Assembly (NCBI GenBank): GCA_027365225.1
Contig: DAHXNV010000011.1
Span: forward strand, 1 to 60,933
Length of the DNA: 60,933 nt
Origin: Gammaproteobacteria bacterium
Lineage (GTDB): Bacteria > Pseudomonadota > Gammaproteobacteria > Steroidobacterales > Steroidobacteraceae
Direction: 5' to 3'
Each line of letters opens with the position of its first letter. The stretch's first letter is position 1. The notes below the pieces were generated by a model that was not told the origin of the DNA, searched no databases, and saw nothing but the letters and a program-made list of their open reading frames with translations. Shown here in pieces: positions 8,221 through 16,929 of the stretch. Made by a program: the position numbers and the translations under genes.

Positions 8221-8680
8221 TCACAGCCCCGGAGGGTCGGGTACGGCGAGCGCTGCGCCGAGGGCGACGAATACGCCCGTGAACCGACCGTCCGAGACAG
8301 CGCAGCTCGGTCTCGAGAGCCAGTCGCGCCCGGCCGTGCCGCTTCAGCAGGGTGAGGATGCGGTTCCAGGACACGGCGTCGGCGAAGCGGCATTCGCCTG
8401 TGAAATCCGCGCGGATCGGTTGCTGGTACTCCATGCGGTTGCGCCGGATCAGGGTCTGTGCCTGCAAGGCCGCCGGTGGCCAGGCGCACGTGCAGCAGGC
8501 AGGCAGTCGGATCGCGACGGCGGTGGCGCTGCCGCCGAATACCGTGCCGGTGTGATTGATGTTCGGGCCGAGGGGGGGTGTCAACCGCACGCACTCGGGG
8601 CTCGCCTCGAGCACGCGCACGCCCAGAGCCGCCGACAGCGGAATGCGGGTGTGCAGATAGCGCTCGAGGGGCTCGGTCAC
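8221..8680 (-). pseudogene. YiiD_C-type thioesterase-fold gene, broken by frameshifts
   Basis: The minus strand encodes a YiiD C-terminal-like hotdog thioesterase, but no single frame is complete. The first part reads LGPNINHTGTVFGGSATAVA. Around 8510-8520 the expected helix (CLLHVRLATGGL) lies in another frame, and reading returns to the first frame by about 8460 (AQTLIRRNRMEYQQPI). Near 8303 one extra base shifts the end again: in the shifted frame the sequence continues VSDGRFTGVFVALGAA and stops with TGA at 8221-8223, as expected for the family. Unless these are sequencing errors, the gene is degraded. The unshifted frame would run to 8123 with an arginine-rich, unfamily-like tail. Confidence 0.7.
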
Positions 8681-8702
8681 CGCCCGCTCCGTGTCGCCGC
8701 GG

Positions 8703-9122
8703 CTACCAGCTGCCGATGTTCGGCATCGATGCCCAGGGCTCGGCCGGCGCCAGCGGCGCGCCGCGCTGCAGCAGCTCGATCGAGATCTGATCCGGCGAGC
8801 GCACGAACGCCATGCGCCCGTCGCGTGGCGGCCGATTGATCGTCACGCCATGGCGCTGCAGCCGCTCGCAGGCGGCGTAGATGTCATCGACAGCGTAGGC
8901 GAGATGGCCGAAGTTGCGCCCGCCGCCGTACACCTGCGGATCCCAGTTGTACGTCAGCTCCACTTGCGCCGACTCGTCGCCCGGAGCGGCCAGGAATACC
9001 AGCGTGTACCGTCCCTGCGGATACTCTTTGCGCGACAGCTCGATCAGGCCGAGCGCGTCTCGGTAGAAGCGCAGCGAGGCGTCCAGATCCGTCACGCGCA
9101 CCATGGTGTGCAGATATTTCAC
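8703..9122 (-). CDS. gloA: Lactoylglutathione lyase (glyoxalase I)
   Basis: GloA isomerises the hemithioacetal of methylglyoxal and glutathione to S-lactoylglutathione. At 139 residues it has the normal bacterial length, with the metal-ligand histidine near the N-terminus (MKYLHTMVRVTDLD), the second histidine in NFGHLAYAVDDIY, the catalytic glutamate in ISIELLQRG, and substrate-site residues in YPQGRYTLVFLAAPG and VELTYNWD. It lies 9 bases downstream of the acetolactate synthase gene on the same strand and is probably co-transcribed with it. Confidence 0.95.
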   Translation of the reverse strand: MKYLHTMVRVTDLDASLRFYRDALGLIELSRKEYPQGRYTLVFLAAPGDESAQVELTYNWDPQVYGGGRNFGHLAYAVDDIYAACERLQRHGVTINRPPRDGRMAFVRSPDQISIELLQRGAPLAPAEPWASMPNIGSW

Positions 9123-9131
9123 GGTCGCTCC

Positions 9132-10979
9132 TCAGAACATCTCGGAGGGTCCCGGTGGCTTGATGTCCACCTTGTGGCGCGAGGCGATGAACTCGCCGGT
9201 GATCATCTCCTCGTAGCTCTGACCGGGGCCGACCATCGGGTAGACGCCCGCATCCGGATCGATCATTACCTCGAGAAAGGCGGGGCCGTCGAAGCGCAGG
9301 AATTCCTCGATCACGCGCGGCACGTCCTGCTTGTGCTCCAGGCGCCTGGCATAGGCGAACCCGTCAGCCTGCGCAGCACGAATGAAGTCCTTCTTGTGCA
9401 GCGAGCGGTCGCTCGCCGAGAGCCGTCCCTTGAAGAAGAGCTTCTGCCACTGCTTGACCATACCATCGCCGAAATTGTTGAGCACGACGATCTTGATCGG
9501 CAGGTCATAGGTGGTGACGGTCTCGAGCTCCCCGAGATTCATGCGGATGCTCGAGTCCCCGTCGATATCCACCACCAGCGCCTCGGGGTGCGCCAGCTGC
9601 GCGCCGATCGCCGCGGGCAGTCCGAAGCCCATCGTGCCCATGCTGCCGGAAGTAAGCCAGAGCCGCGGGCGGCGGAAATCGCAGTACTGCGCCGCCCACA
9701 TCTGATGCTGGCCGACTCCGGTGGTGATGATGGCCTCGCCGCCGGTCACGGCGTTGATGTGCTCGATGACCGAGTACGGCTGGATGAGCGGGCTCGCCCG
9801 GTCGTAGTTCATCGCGTGGCGGCGCTTCAGCTCGGTCAGGTGCGCATGCCAGGGCGCGAGGTCGGGCGTGAATCCCGCGCGCAGTCCGTACTCGGTGAGG
9901 GCGTGCAGCGCCTCGGGCAGCAGCCCCACGTGGCTCCACTGCACGCGCTTGACCTTGTTGATTTCCGCCCGATCGATGTCCAGATGCGCGATGCGGCGTG
10001 CACCGCGCGCGAACTTGGCGGGTACGCCCGCGACCCGATCGTCGAAGCGCGAGCCGATGGCGATGAGGAAATCGCAGTCATCCACCGCGTAGTTGGCGAA
10101 CGCTGTTCCATGCATGCCCAGCATGCGCATCGCCAGCGGATGGGTGGTGTCGATGGCGCCGATGCCCATCAGCGTGGTCACCACAGGAATACCGAACGTG
10201 GTGGCGAATGCGGTCAGCGCCTCGGACGCATTGCCGTGGATGGCGCCGCCGCCAGCGTAAATCAACGGGCGGCGCGACTCCGCGAGCATCTCGAAGAAGC
10301 GGGCCGCATCGCTCGGGTCGAGCTCCCGTCCCGCCAGCTCCTGCATCCGGCGGCGATAGCCGGGGATGGGCAGAGCGCCGCCGCCCTCGAACAGACCCTC
10401 CCAGTTCTGCACGTCCTTCGGGACGTCGACCACCACCGGGCCGGGCCGGCCGGTGCGCGCCAGCTCGAATGCGGTGCGCATGGTGGCCTCGAGCCGTTGC
10501 GGCTCGGTGACCAGGAATACATGCTTGGCGACCGAGCCCATGATCGTGGTGACTGGCGCCTCCTGGAATGCATCCGTCCCGATCGATGCGCGGGCCACCT
10601 GACCGCAGATGACCACGATGGGCACCGAATCGGCCATGCAGTCGCGCACAGGCGTGACTGTATTCGTTGCACCGGGACCGGAGGTCACCAGGCACACCCC
10701 GACTCGGCCGGTGGCGCGGGCGAAGCCGGCCGCCATGAAGCCCGCGCCCTGTTCGTTGGCCGGAACGATCAGCGGGATCTGCCGGCCGCCGTGGCTCTGC
10801 TGCGCCTCGTTGTACAGGAACACGGCATCATACGTGGGCAGGATGGCACCGCCGCTGTAACCGAAAATCGCCTCCACGCCTTCGTCCGCCAGCACTTGCA
10901 TGATCATCCGCGCCCCGGACATCTTCTGGCCGGCGAGCGGGTGCGCACTGCGGGACGGTGCGGGGGCGATTTCGGTCAT
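9132..10979 (-). CDS. ilvB: Acetolactate synthase, large (catalytic) subunit
   Basis: This is the thiamine-diphosphate-dependent enzyme that makes acetolactate or acetohydroxybutyrate for valine, leucine and isoleucine. The start at the ATG before TEIAPAPSRSAHPLAG gives 615 residues, with an N-terminal extension of about 20 before MSGARMIMQVLADEGVE. The catalytic glutamate and PYR-domain motif are in VEAIFGYSGGAILPTYDA, the central FAD-binding-like domain covers about 230-370, and the ThDP/Mg motif is DGDSSIRMN with a closing NNFGDGMVKQWQ. The symbol ilvB or ilvI cannot be decided from sequence. Its small subunit is encoded divergently across 234 bases instead of directly downstream, which is unusual. 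Confidence 0.95.
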   Translation of the reverse strand: MTEIAPAPSRSAHPLAGQKMSGARMIMQVLADEGVEAIFGYSGGAILPTYDAVFLYNEAQQSHGGRQIPLIVPANEQGAGFMAAGFARATGRVGVCLVTSGPGATNTVTPVRDCMADSVPIVVICGQVARASIGTDAFQEAPVTTIMGSVAKHVFLVTEPQRLEATMRTAFELARTGRPGPVVVDVPKDVQNWEGLFEGGGALPIPGYRRRMQELAGRELDPSDAARFFEMLAESRRPLIYAGGGAIHGNASEALTAFATTFGIPVVTTLMGIGAIDTTHPLAMRMLGMHGTAFANYAVDDCDFLIAIGSRFDDRVAGVPAKFARGARRIAHLDIDRAEINKVKRVQWSHVGLLPEALHALTEYGLRAGFTPDLAPWHAHLTELKRRHAMNYDRASPLIQPYSVIEHINAVTGGEAIITTGVGQHQMWAAQYCDFRRPRLWLTSGSMGTMGFGLPAAIGAQLAHPEALVVDIDGDSSIRMNLGELETVTTYDLPIKIVVLNNFGDGMVKQWQKLFFKGRLSASDRSLHKKDFIRAAQADGFAYARRLEHKQDVPRVIEEFLRFDGPAFLEVMIDPDAGVYPMVGPGQSYEEMITGEFIASRHKVDIKPPGPSEMF

Positions 10980-11213
10980 AGGGGCGCTCTCATGGGGTGG
11001 CGGCAATGGTCCGAATAAGGGGAGATTCCACGAGACTATCAGGTCGGTACCCGGGCTGAAAGCCGCCGGCGCGCGACGGATCGCGGCGCTGCCCCGGGCC
11101 CTGCGCGCAGGACAGCGAGCCGCTCGTGCACCGGCCCGCATGCGTACGATTCGCTCCGGGCGGGCGCGATCCATTATCCTTCCGCGCGTTCCGTGCTTCT
11201 TGCCCGAGGGCGC

Positions 11214-11714
11214 ATGCGTCACATCATTGCCATTCTGCTGCAGAACGAAGCCGGCGCCCTGAGCCGGGTCGCGGGCATGTTCGCCTCGCGCGGCTACAAT
11301 ATCGAGTCGTTGTCGGTTGCGGCGACCGACGATCCGACCGTCTCACGCCTGACGTTGGTGACCGAAGGCTCGGACGCCGTCATCCAACAGATCGTCAACC
11401 AGCTCAACAAGCTGGTCGACGTGGTCAACGTTCAGGACATGACTCGGGGCGAGCACCTCGAGCGCGAGTTGATATTGCTGAAGCTCAAGGTGCGCCCCGA
11501 GCAGATCGACGCGGTGAGGGGCTATGTGGTGCGCACGGGGGGACGGGTGCTCGACCCGGCCGCTGACGGATTCATCGTGGAGCTGACCGCGAGCGAAGCG
11601 GAGATCAACGCGTTCACCGCCGAACTGGCCCGCGGCGCGGAACTGCTCGAGGTGGTCCGCAGCGGCGCGCTCGGCATCGAGCGCAACCAGCGCCCCATGC
11701 GCATGCTGCGCTGA
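11214..11714 (+). CDS. ilvH: Acetolactate synthase, small (regulatory) subunit
   Basis: A 166-residue regulatory subunit that activates the large subunit and confers valine feedback inhibition. The N-terminal ACT domain begins MRHIIAILLQNEAGALSRVA and continues through SRGYNIESLSVAATDDPTVS. The C-terminal domain starts near RELILLKLKVRPEQIDAVRG. The ATG at 11214 with GAGGGC upstream matches family N-termini; the in-frame codon at 11193 would add seven atypical residues. It is transcribed away from the large subunit gene and ends 19 bases from the convergent glnB stop. Confidence 0.95.
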   Translation: MRHIIAILLQNEAGALSRVAGMFASRGYNIESLSVAATDDPTVSRLTLVTEGSDAVIQQIVNQLNKLVDVVNVQDMTRGEHLERELILLKLKVRPEQIDAVRGYVVRTGGRVLDPAADGFIVELTASEAEINAFTAELARGAELLEVVRSGALGIERNQRPMRMLR

Positions 11715-11733
11715 GCGCTGCGGTACCGGGGGA

Positions 11734-12099
<366 letters not shown>

Positions 12100-12148
12100 T
12101 TAGCGTAGCGTGCCACAGCGCGAGGCGCCTCGGGTGCGTCGGCAAATT

Positions 12149-12164
12149 TGCAGCTTTCGTGCCA
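12149..12164 (-). promoter_or_regulatory. Probable sigma-54 (-24/-12) promoter for glnB
   Basis: On the minus strand the bases read TGGCACGAAAGCTGCA, matching the RpoN consensus TGGCACG-N4-TTGCA at all but one position, with the essential GG and GC elements correctly spaced. Transcription would start near 12138, giving a leader of about 65 bases to glnB. The identity is inferred from motif and gene type. Confidence 0.7.
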
Positions 12165-12225
12165 TGCGGGGACTGTGGCTAAGGGCCTGAGTGTATAGGG
12201 TTTTGTAATCCCGGCGGACCGGGGT

Positions 12226-12241
12226 TGCACCATTTTGGCAC
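12226..12241. promoter_or_regulatory. Candidate NtrC-like enhancer site
   Basis: TGCACCATTTTGGCAC contains one perfect NtrC half site (TGCACC) and a partial second half (GG then CAC) at the right spacing. It lies about 90-100 bases upstream of the predicted glnB transcription start, the usual enhancer distance. The same bases begin a weaker plus-strand sigma-54-like motif (TGGCACG-CGTG-GCGC at 12236-12250) that could serve the divergent flavoprotein gene, so the two readings compete. Confidence 0.4.
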
Positions 12242-12304
12242 GCGTGGCGCGGGGCCTTGCCCAGCCCTGGTGCGGCCGGCACCGAAACTCCGTAAGCTCG
12301 GCGC

Positions 12305-13528
12305 ATGACCGAGCAGGTCGTCATCGTCGGGGCGGGGCAGGCGGCCGTGCAGGCCATCGATACCTTGCGGCGCAACCGTTTCGCCGGGCGCGTGACGCTG
12401 CTTGGCGCCGAGCCGGTGCTGCCCTACCAGCGTCCGCCCCTCTCGAAGAAATATCTGGCCGGGACGCTGCCGCCCGAGCGGCTGTCGCTGCGTCCGGCCG
12501 CGTTCTATCAGCAGCACGGGGTCGAGACCCGCCTCGGCCGCCGCGTCGAGGAAATCTCGCGCCACGCGCAGAGAGTGCGGCTCGATGACGGAGCGAGTGT
12601 GGCCTACGACGCGCTGCTGCTTGCGACCGGCAGCCGCGCCCGGCCGCTCGCGGTGCCCGGCGCCGAACTCGACGGCGTGTTCAGCCTGCGGTCCATCGGC
12701 GATGCCGACCGGATTCGCCCGGCCCTGACCGGCGGGGGACGGCTGGTCATCGTGGGGGGTGGATACATCGGACTCGAGGTCGCGGCGACCGCCCGGGAGA
12801 TGGGGGTAGCCGTGACGGTGCTCGAGCGCGCGCCGCGCGTGCTCGAGCGGGTAACCTGTGCGGAGGTGTCCACGTTCTATGCCGAGGAGCACGAGCGTCA
12901 CGGGGTGCGCATCGTCTGCGGCGTGCGCATCCAGGCGATCGCGGCGCAGGCGGCACAGGGGCGGGTGCGTGCCGTCATCGCCGACGACGGGACGGAATAT
13001 CCTGCGGATGCCGTGCTCCTCGGTGTGGGTGCGCTGCCGGCAGCGGAGCTCGCCTCGAGTGCCGGACTGCCCTGTGAAGACGGCATTCTCGTGGACGAGT
13101 ACTGCCGCACGGCCGACCCCGCGATCTATGCCGCCGGCGACTGCACCCGTCATCCCAGTCCGCGCTACGGACGGCGGCTGCGCCTGGAGTCGGTCGACAA
13201 TGCCTTCGAGCAGGGGGCGAGCGCGGCGCTGAACCTCATCGGCCGGCCCATGGTCCACGACAAGGTGCCCTGGTTCTGGTCGGACCAGTACGACCTGAAG
13301 CTCGTCATCGTCGGGGTCAGCGCAGGCTACGATGAACTCGTGCTGCGCGGTGATCCGGCGACGCAGGCATTCACGGCCTGCTACCTGCGCGACGGGGAGC
13401 TGATCGCGCTCGACAGCGTGAACACACCGAGGGATCAGCTTGCCGCGCGCAAGTTGATTCCGGCACGCGTGCGGCCGGACCGCGCGCGGCTCGCCGATCC
13501 GGGCGTGCCGCTGCCGCAGGCCTGCTGA
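12305..13528 (+). CDS. FAD-dependent ferredoxin/rubredoxin reductase-like oxidoreductase
   Basis: A 407-residue pyridine-nucleotide-disulfide oxidoreductase of the oxygenase-coupled ferredoxin-reductase group (rhodocoxin, putidaredoxin and terpredoxin reductase type). The FAD-binding motif is VIVGAGQAAVQAI near the N-terminus, LLATGSRARPLAVPG is the second FAD contact, VIVGGGYIGLEVAATAREMG binds NAD(P)H, and IYAAGDCTRHPSP is the C-terminal FAD motif. The C-terminal domain begins near VPWFWSDQYDLKLVIVG. It would pass electrons from NAD(P)H to an iron-sulfur protein, but no ferredoxin or oxygenase is adjacent. Start from the ATG before TEQVVIVGAG. Confidence 0.9.
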   Translation: MTEQVVIVGAGQAAVQAIDTLRRNRFAGRVTLLGAEPVLPYQRPPLSKKYLAGTLPPERLSLRPAAFYQQHGVETRLGRRVEEISRHAQRVRLDDGASVAYDALLLATGSRARPLAVPGAELDGVFSLRSIGDADRIRPALTGGGRLVIVGGGYIGLEVAATAREMGVAVTVLERAPRVLERVTCAEVSTFYAEEHERHGVRIVCGVRIQAIAAQAAQGRVRAVIADDGTEYPADAVLLGVGALPAAELASSAGLPCEDGILVDEYCRTADPAIYAAGDCTRHPSPRYGRRLRLESVDNAFEQGASAALNLIGRPMVHDKVPWFWSDQYDLKLVIVGVSAGYDELVLRGDPATQAFTACYLRDGELIALDSVNTPRDQLAARKLIPARVRPDRARLADPGVPLPQAC

Positions 13529-13617
13529 GCGATTCGACTCGCGCCGACCGGTGTTCCCATCCGGTCCCGCAACGGTTGCGCCTCCCGAAGATGGCGGACG
13601 CGGACTTCACTTTCTGG

Positions 13618-13633
13618 CTGTATCCATATACAG
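13618..13633 (+). promoter_or_regulatory. LexA (SOS) box upstream of the radical SAM gene
   Basis: CTGTATCCATATACAG fits the gammaproteobacterial LexA consensus CTGT-N8-ACAG exactly, with an AT-rich near-palindromic core. It ends only 7 bases before the GTG start at 13641, so bound LexA would cover the promoter and the translation start region. Confidence 0.8.
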
Positions 13634-13640
13634 TTACAGG

Positions 13641-14723
13641 GTGGCAAAGCCCAACACAGACACTGGAGTGATCCCTGGCCACGGTGCGCTCTCCAACCCG
13701 GCGGGCCGCTTCGAGACGCGCCGGACGGAAGCCTGGGACGACGGCTGGTACCAGGAGCAGGTCCCCGACAGCGTGCCGCTCGAGCTGATGCCGGATCGGG
13801 CCCGCAGCGTGATCAGCCGCAATGATTCGCCGGACATTCCCTTCGAGCAGTCGATCAATCCGTACAGGGGATGCGGCAATGCCTGCATCTATTGCTATGC
13901 ACGCCCGAGTCACGCCTATCTGGGGCTCTCGCCGGGATTGGATTTCGAGACCCGGCTCTTCTACAAGCAGGATGCGGGCAAGTTGCTCGAGCAGGAGCTC
14001 GCCCGGCCGGGCTACCTCTGCAAGCCGATCACGCTGGGGGCTAACACCGATCCGTATCAACCCATCGAGCGGCGCATGCGCGTGACGCGCGAGATCCTCG
14101 CGGTGCTCGCGCGCTGCCGCCACCCGGTGACCGTCATCACCAAGGGGGCTCTGGTGCTGCGCGACATCGACCTGCTCGGCGCCCTGGCTCGCGACCATCT
14201 GGTCGAGGTCGGCATCAGCATCACCACCCTCGATGCCGAGCTGAAGCGGACCCTGGAGCCGCAGGCCGCCTCACCCGCGGCCCGGCTGCGCATGGTGCGC
14301 GAACTGACCGCCGCGGGCGTCCCGACCGGCGTGCTCGTCGCGCCGGTCATTCCGGCGCTGACCGATCACGAGATGGAACGTATCGTTGAATCGGCGGCGG
14401 AGGCGGGGGCACGCTGGGCAGGCTACGTTCTGTTGCGCCTGCCCTACGAGGTGGGCCCGCTGTTCCGCGAGTGGCTCGAGACCCATTATCCCGAGCGCGC
14501 CGTCCACGTGCTCTCGCTGATCCGCCAGATGCGCGCCGGGCGCGACAACGACCCGCGCTTCGGTCACCGCATGCGCGGCACCGGGCCGCTTGCCGAGCTG
14601 CTGCGGGCCCGATTTCATGCGGCATGCCGCCGGGCAGGGCTGCCCACCGCGCGCGGCACGCCGCTCGATGTCAGTCTCTTCCGGCCGCCGGGAGCGCAGC
14701 GGCAGATGACCCTGGAATTTTAA
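13641..14723 (+). CDS. PA0069-family radical SAM protein (SplB-like)
   Basis: A 360-residue radical SAM protein of the PA0069 family, related to spore photoproduct lyase. The 4Fe-4S/SAM motif CGNACIYC (CX3CX2C) is at about residues 77-84 within INPYRGC, and LGLSPGLDFETRLFYK, PITLGANTDPYQP and TVITKGALVLRDIDLL are typical blocks. The family role is not established; DNA repair is suggested by homology and by SOS control in other bacteria. The GTG start gives MAKPNTDTGVIPGHGALSNP, aligning with the known GRGALSN-type N-terminus. No separate ribosome binding site fits between the LexA box and this start, so a very short or leaderless mRNA is likely. Confidence 0.88.
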   Translation: MAKPNTDTGVIPGHGALSNPAGRFETRRTEAWDDGWYQEQVPDSVPLELMPDRARSVISRNDSPDIPFEQSINPYRGCGNACIYCYARPSHAYLGLSPGLDFETRLFYKQDAGKLLEQELARPGYLCKPITLGANTDPYQPIERRMRVTREILAVLARCRHPVTVITKGALVLRDIDLLGALARDHLVEVGISITTLDAELKRTLEPQAASPAARLRMVRELTAAGVPTGVLVAPVIPALTDHEMERIVESAAEAGARWAGYVLLRLPYEVGPLFREWLETHYPERAVHVLSLIRQMRAGRDNDPRFGHRMRGTGPLAELLRARFHAACRRAGLPTARGTPLDVSLFRPPGAQRQMTLEF

Positions 14724-14735
14724 CGGCGCGGCGCC

Positions 14736-15440
14736 TTAAGCGGCTCCGTAGCGGAAGCGCGCCACCAGGCGGTGCTGATCGCAGGGATAGATGACCCGTA
14801 CGTGGGTGATGCGCTGCTCATCGCGCCAGGTGTTGCGCTCGATGGTCAGGCACGCGGTGTTGCGCCGAATCGCGAGCCGCCGGGCAATGGTGGCGTCGGC
14901 GTTCAGCGCTGCGATCTGATGTTCGGCCTCCGTCCAGGGAATGCGCCGCAGCAGCCAACGGCCCGGCGAGATGTCCGTGAACCGTTCGGCGCGCGCCTCG
15001 GGCACGGCCTGCAGGTTGATCAATCGTTCCTCGAGCGCGTGCGGCCGCCCGCCGGCCCGATGCAGCCCTGTGAGCGCCAGCACCGGCGTGCCGGGCGGAA
15101 CACCGAGGGCGGCCGCGTCGGCGGCATTGGCGCGGCGGACCCGTCGCTCGAGCGACTGATACGCGTAGCTCACCCCCGCGGCCAGGAGTTCCGCCTCGAT
15201 GTCGTGGATCTCGAGCACCGACTCCTGCGGCCGCGGCGCGTTCACGACCGTGCCGGCGCGGCGTCGCCGCGTCACGAGGCGCTGATCCGCGAGCGCCCCG
15301 AGGGCCTTGCCGATGGTCATGCGGGCGCAGCCGAAGCTGCGGGCGAGCTCGTGTTCCGACGGCAGACGATGTCCGGGCGGCCATTGTCCCAAGACAATCT
15401 TCTGTCGCAGCGACTCGTAGATCTCCCGGTAGCGGGGCAT
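14736..15440 (-). CDS. hutC: Histidine utilization repressor (GntR family)
   Basis: A 234-residue GntR/HutC-family regulator. Residues 1-65 form the winged helix-turn-helix (LPSEHELARSFGCARMTIGK) and about 85-225 the UTRA effector domain that binds urocanate in HutC. It lies downstream of hutF on the same strand and should repress both arms of the hut cluster. The start shown is the ATG at 15440 (MPRYREIYESLRQK); the ATG at 15485, overlapping the end of hutF, would add 15 residues and cannot be excluded. It converges with the radical SAM gene, the stops being 12 bases apart. Confidence 0.9.
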   Translation of the reverse strand: MPRYREIYESLRQKIVLGQWPPGHRLPSEHELARSFGCARMTIGKALGALADQRLVTRRRRAGTVVNAPRPQESVLEIHDIEAELLAAGVSYAYQSLERRVRRANAADAAALGVPPGTPVLALTGLHRAGGRPHALEERLINLQAVPEARAERFTDISPGRWLLRRIPWTEAEHQIAALNADATIARRLAIRRNTACLTIERNTWRDEQRITHVRVIYPCDQHRLVARFRYGAA

Positions 15441-15474
15441 GGCGCTCGACCCGATTGCAGCGTGCCTGTGCGGA

Positions 15475-16845
15475 TTACGCGTCATGCAACAGCTTGCGCA
15501 GCGTACGGCGGTATGCCGCGTCAATCCGCTCGCGTTCCAGGTGGCGCCGGTTGTCTACGACGATGCGCCCACCGGCAATGACGTCTCGTATGAGTGATCG
15601 GCCTTGGGCGAAGATCCACGTGTCCAGAACCGTCTCCACTGCCCGTCCCGCCAAGTCCGGATGATCCGCATCGAGTGCCAGGAAGTCGGCGCGACAGCCT
15701 GGCGCGATTGCGCCCACCGGCAGGCCGAGTGCCTGTGCGCCGCCATCGAGCGCCTCCTGATACAGGCTCGCGCCCGTCGAGGGCTGATCGGGGCGCGCGA
15801 GCACGTTGCGCTGCCGCTGCAGCAAGCGTTGCGCATATTCCAACTGCCGCAGCTCTCCGGCCGCATCGAGCCGGATGTGTGAGTCGGTGCCGATGCCCCA
15901 GCGGCCCTGCGCGGCGCGATAGGCGGGGGCCGGGAAAATGCCGTCACCCAGATTCGCTTCCGTCACCGGGCACAGTCCCGCGACCGCGCCGCAGCGCGCC
16001 AGGGACGAGGTCTCCGCGGGAGTCAGATGTGTCGCATGTACGACGCACCAGCGTGTATCGACGGCGGCATGGCGCAGCAGCCACTCGACCGGGCGCTCGC
16101 CGGTGAAGGTCACGCAATCCTCCACTTCCTTCATCTGCTCGGCGGCATGGATGTGGATGGGGCCCTCGTGGTGGCGATCGAGCAGGGTTGCCAGGTGCCC
16201 GGCCGTCACCGCTCTGAGCGAGTGCGGCGCAATCCCCACATTGCGCCCGGGGGAGGGCTGGACCCCGCGGCGCACCGCCGCGACGATCTCACCGAAGGTC
16301 GCCAGATCCGTGATGAAACGCCGCTGGCCCGGCGTCGGCGGGGCGCCCCCGAACTGGCTGGACTCATAGAACACCGGCAGCAGCGTCAGGCCGATGCCGG
16401 TCGAGTCCGCCGCCGCCGCATGGCGCATCGCGAGCTCGGCCGGGTCGTCGTACGGACCGCCTTGGGGAGTGCGGTGCAGATAATGGAATTCCCCAACGCT
16501 GGTGAACCCTGCCTCGAGCAGATCCGCGTACGCATAGGCCGCGATCGCCTCGAGATCGTCCGGCTCGATGCGCGCCAGAAAGCGATACATCACCTCTCGC
16601 CACGACCAGAAGTCGTCCGTGCCGCTCGGCCCGCGGCGCTCGGCGAGCCCGGCCATGGCACGCTGGAAGGCGTGGCTGTGCACATTCGGCAGACCGGGCA
16701 GGACGAGCCGCAACCGTACATCGTGCGGCCCGGCCGTCATGCCGCACGCTACGCCGGTGATCAGCTCCCCGCGCACCTCGACCCGCACGCCCGCTTGCCA
16801 GCCGGCCGGCAGCCATGCGTTCTCGAAGAAGAATGTCCGATTCAT
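15475..16845 (-). CDS. hutF: Formimidoylglutamate deiminase
   Basis: HutF hydrolyses N-formimidoyl-glutamate to N-formyl-glutamate and ammonia, the fourth step of the Pseudomonas-type histidine pathway. The 456-residue amidohydrolase has the metal-binding motif NVHSHAF at about residue 57, further ligands in IHIHAAEQ and VVHATHLTP, and the aspartate in GIGTDSHIRLD. The start is set by family alignment (MNRTFFFENAWLPAGWQ) with AGGCGGA immediately upstream; the open frame extends far upstream on this strand but without family similarity. It is divergent from hutI over an 84-base regulatory gap. Confidence 0.95.
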   Translation of the reverse strand: MNRTFFFENAWLPAGWQAGVRVEVRGELITGVACGMTAGPHDVRLRLVLPGLPNVHSHAFQRAMAGLAERRGPSGTDDFWSWREVMYRFLARIEPDDLEAIAAYAYADLLEAGFTSVGEFHYLHRTPQGGPYDDPAELAMRHAAAADSTGIGLTLLPVFYESSQFGGAPPTPGQRRFITDLATFGEIVAAVRRGVQPSPGRNVGIAPHSLRAVTAGHLATLLDRHHEGPIHIHAAEQMKEVEDCVTFTGERPVEWLLRHAAVDTRWCVVHATHLTPAETSSLARCGAVAGLCPVTEANLGDGIFPAPAYRAAQGRWGIGTDSHIRLDAAGELRQLEYAQRLLQRQRNVLARPDQPSTGASLYQEALDGGAQALGLPVGAIAPGCRADFLALDADHPDLAGRAVETVLDTWIFAQGRSLIRDVIAGGRIVVDNRRHLERERIDAAYRRTLRKLLHDA

Positions 16846-16880
16846 TCCGCCTGTAATCCGCACGCGCCGGGGGTTTCTGA

Positions 16881-16896
16881 ATATGTCTAGGCATAT
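16881..16896. promoter_or_regulatory. Palindromic operator, probable HutC site
   Basis: ATATGTCTAGGCATAT is a 16-base inverted repeat with 7 of 8 half-site positions matching, centred on TCTAG as in many GntR/HutC-family operators. It lies between the divergent hutF and hutI starts, next to TATTAT (16894-16899), a plausible -10 box for hutI. A single site could control both directions. HutC binding is inferred from position and symmetry. Confidence 0.6.
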
Positions 16897-16929
16897 TATG
16901 ATTTGCTCAGCCGAAAAAGAAGGCCGCCC

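Noticed and set aside
8691-11018. 775-codon open frame on the plus strand
   Set aside because: Antisense shadow of gloA and the acetolactate synthase gene.
12236-12250. Sigma-54 promoter for the ferredoxin-reductase-like gene
   Set aside because: The -24 element is good but the -12 element is GCGC instead of TTGC and it overlaps a better-explained NtrC-like site; kept only as a remark.
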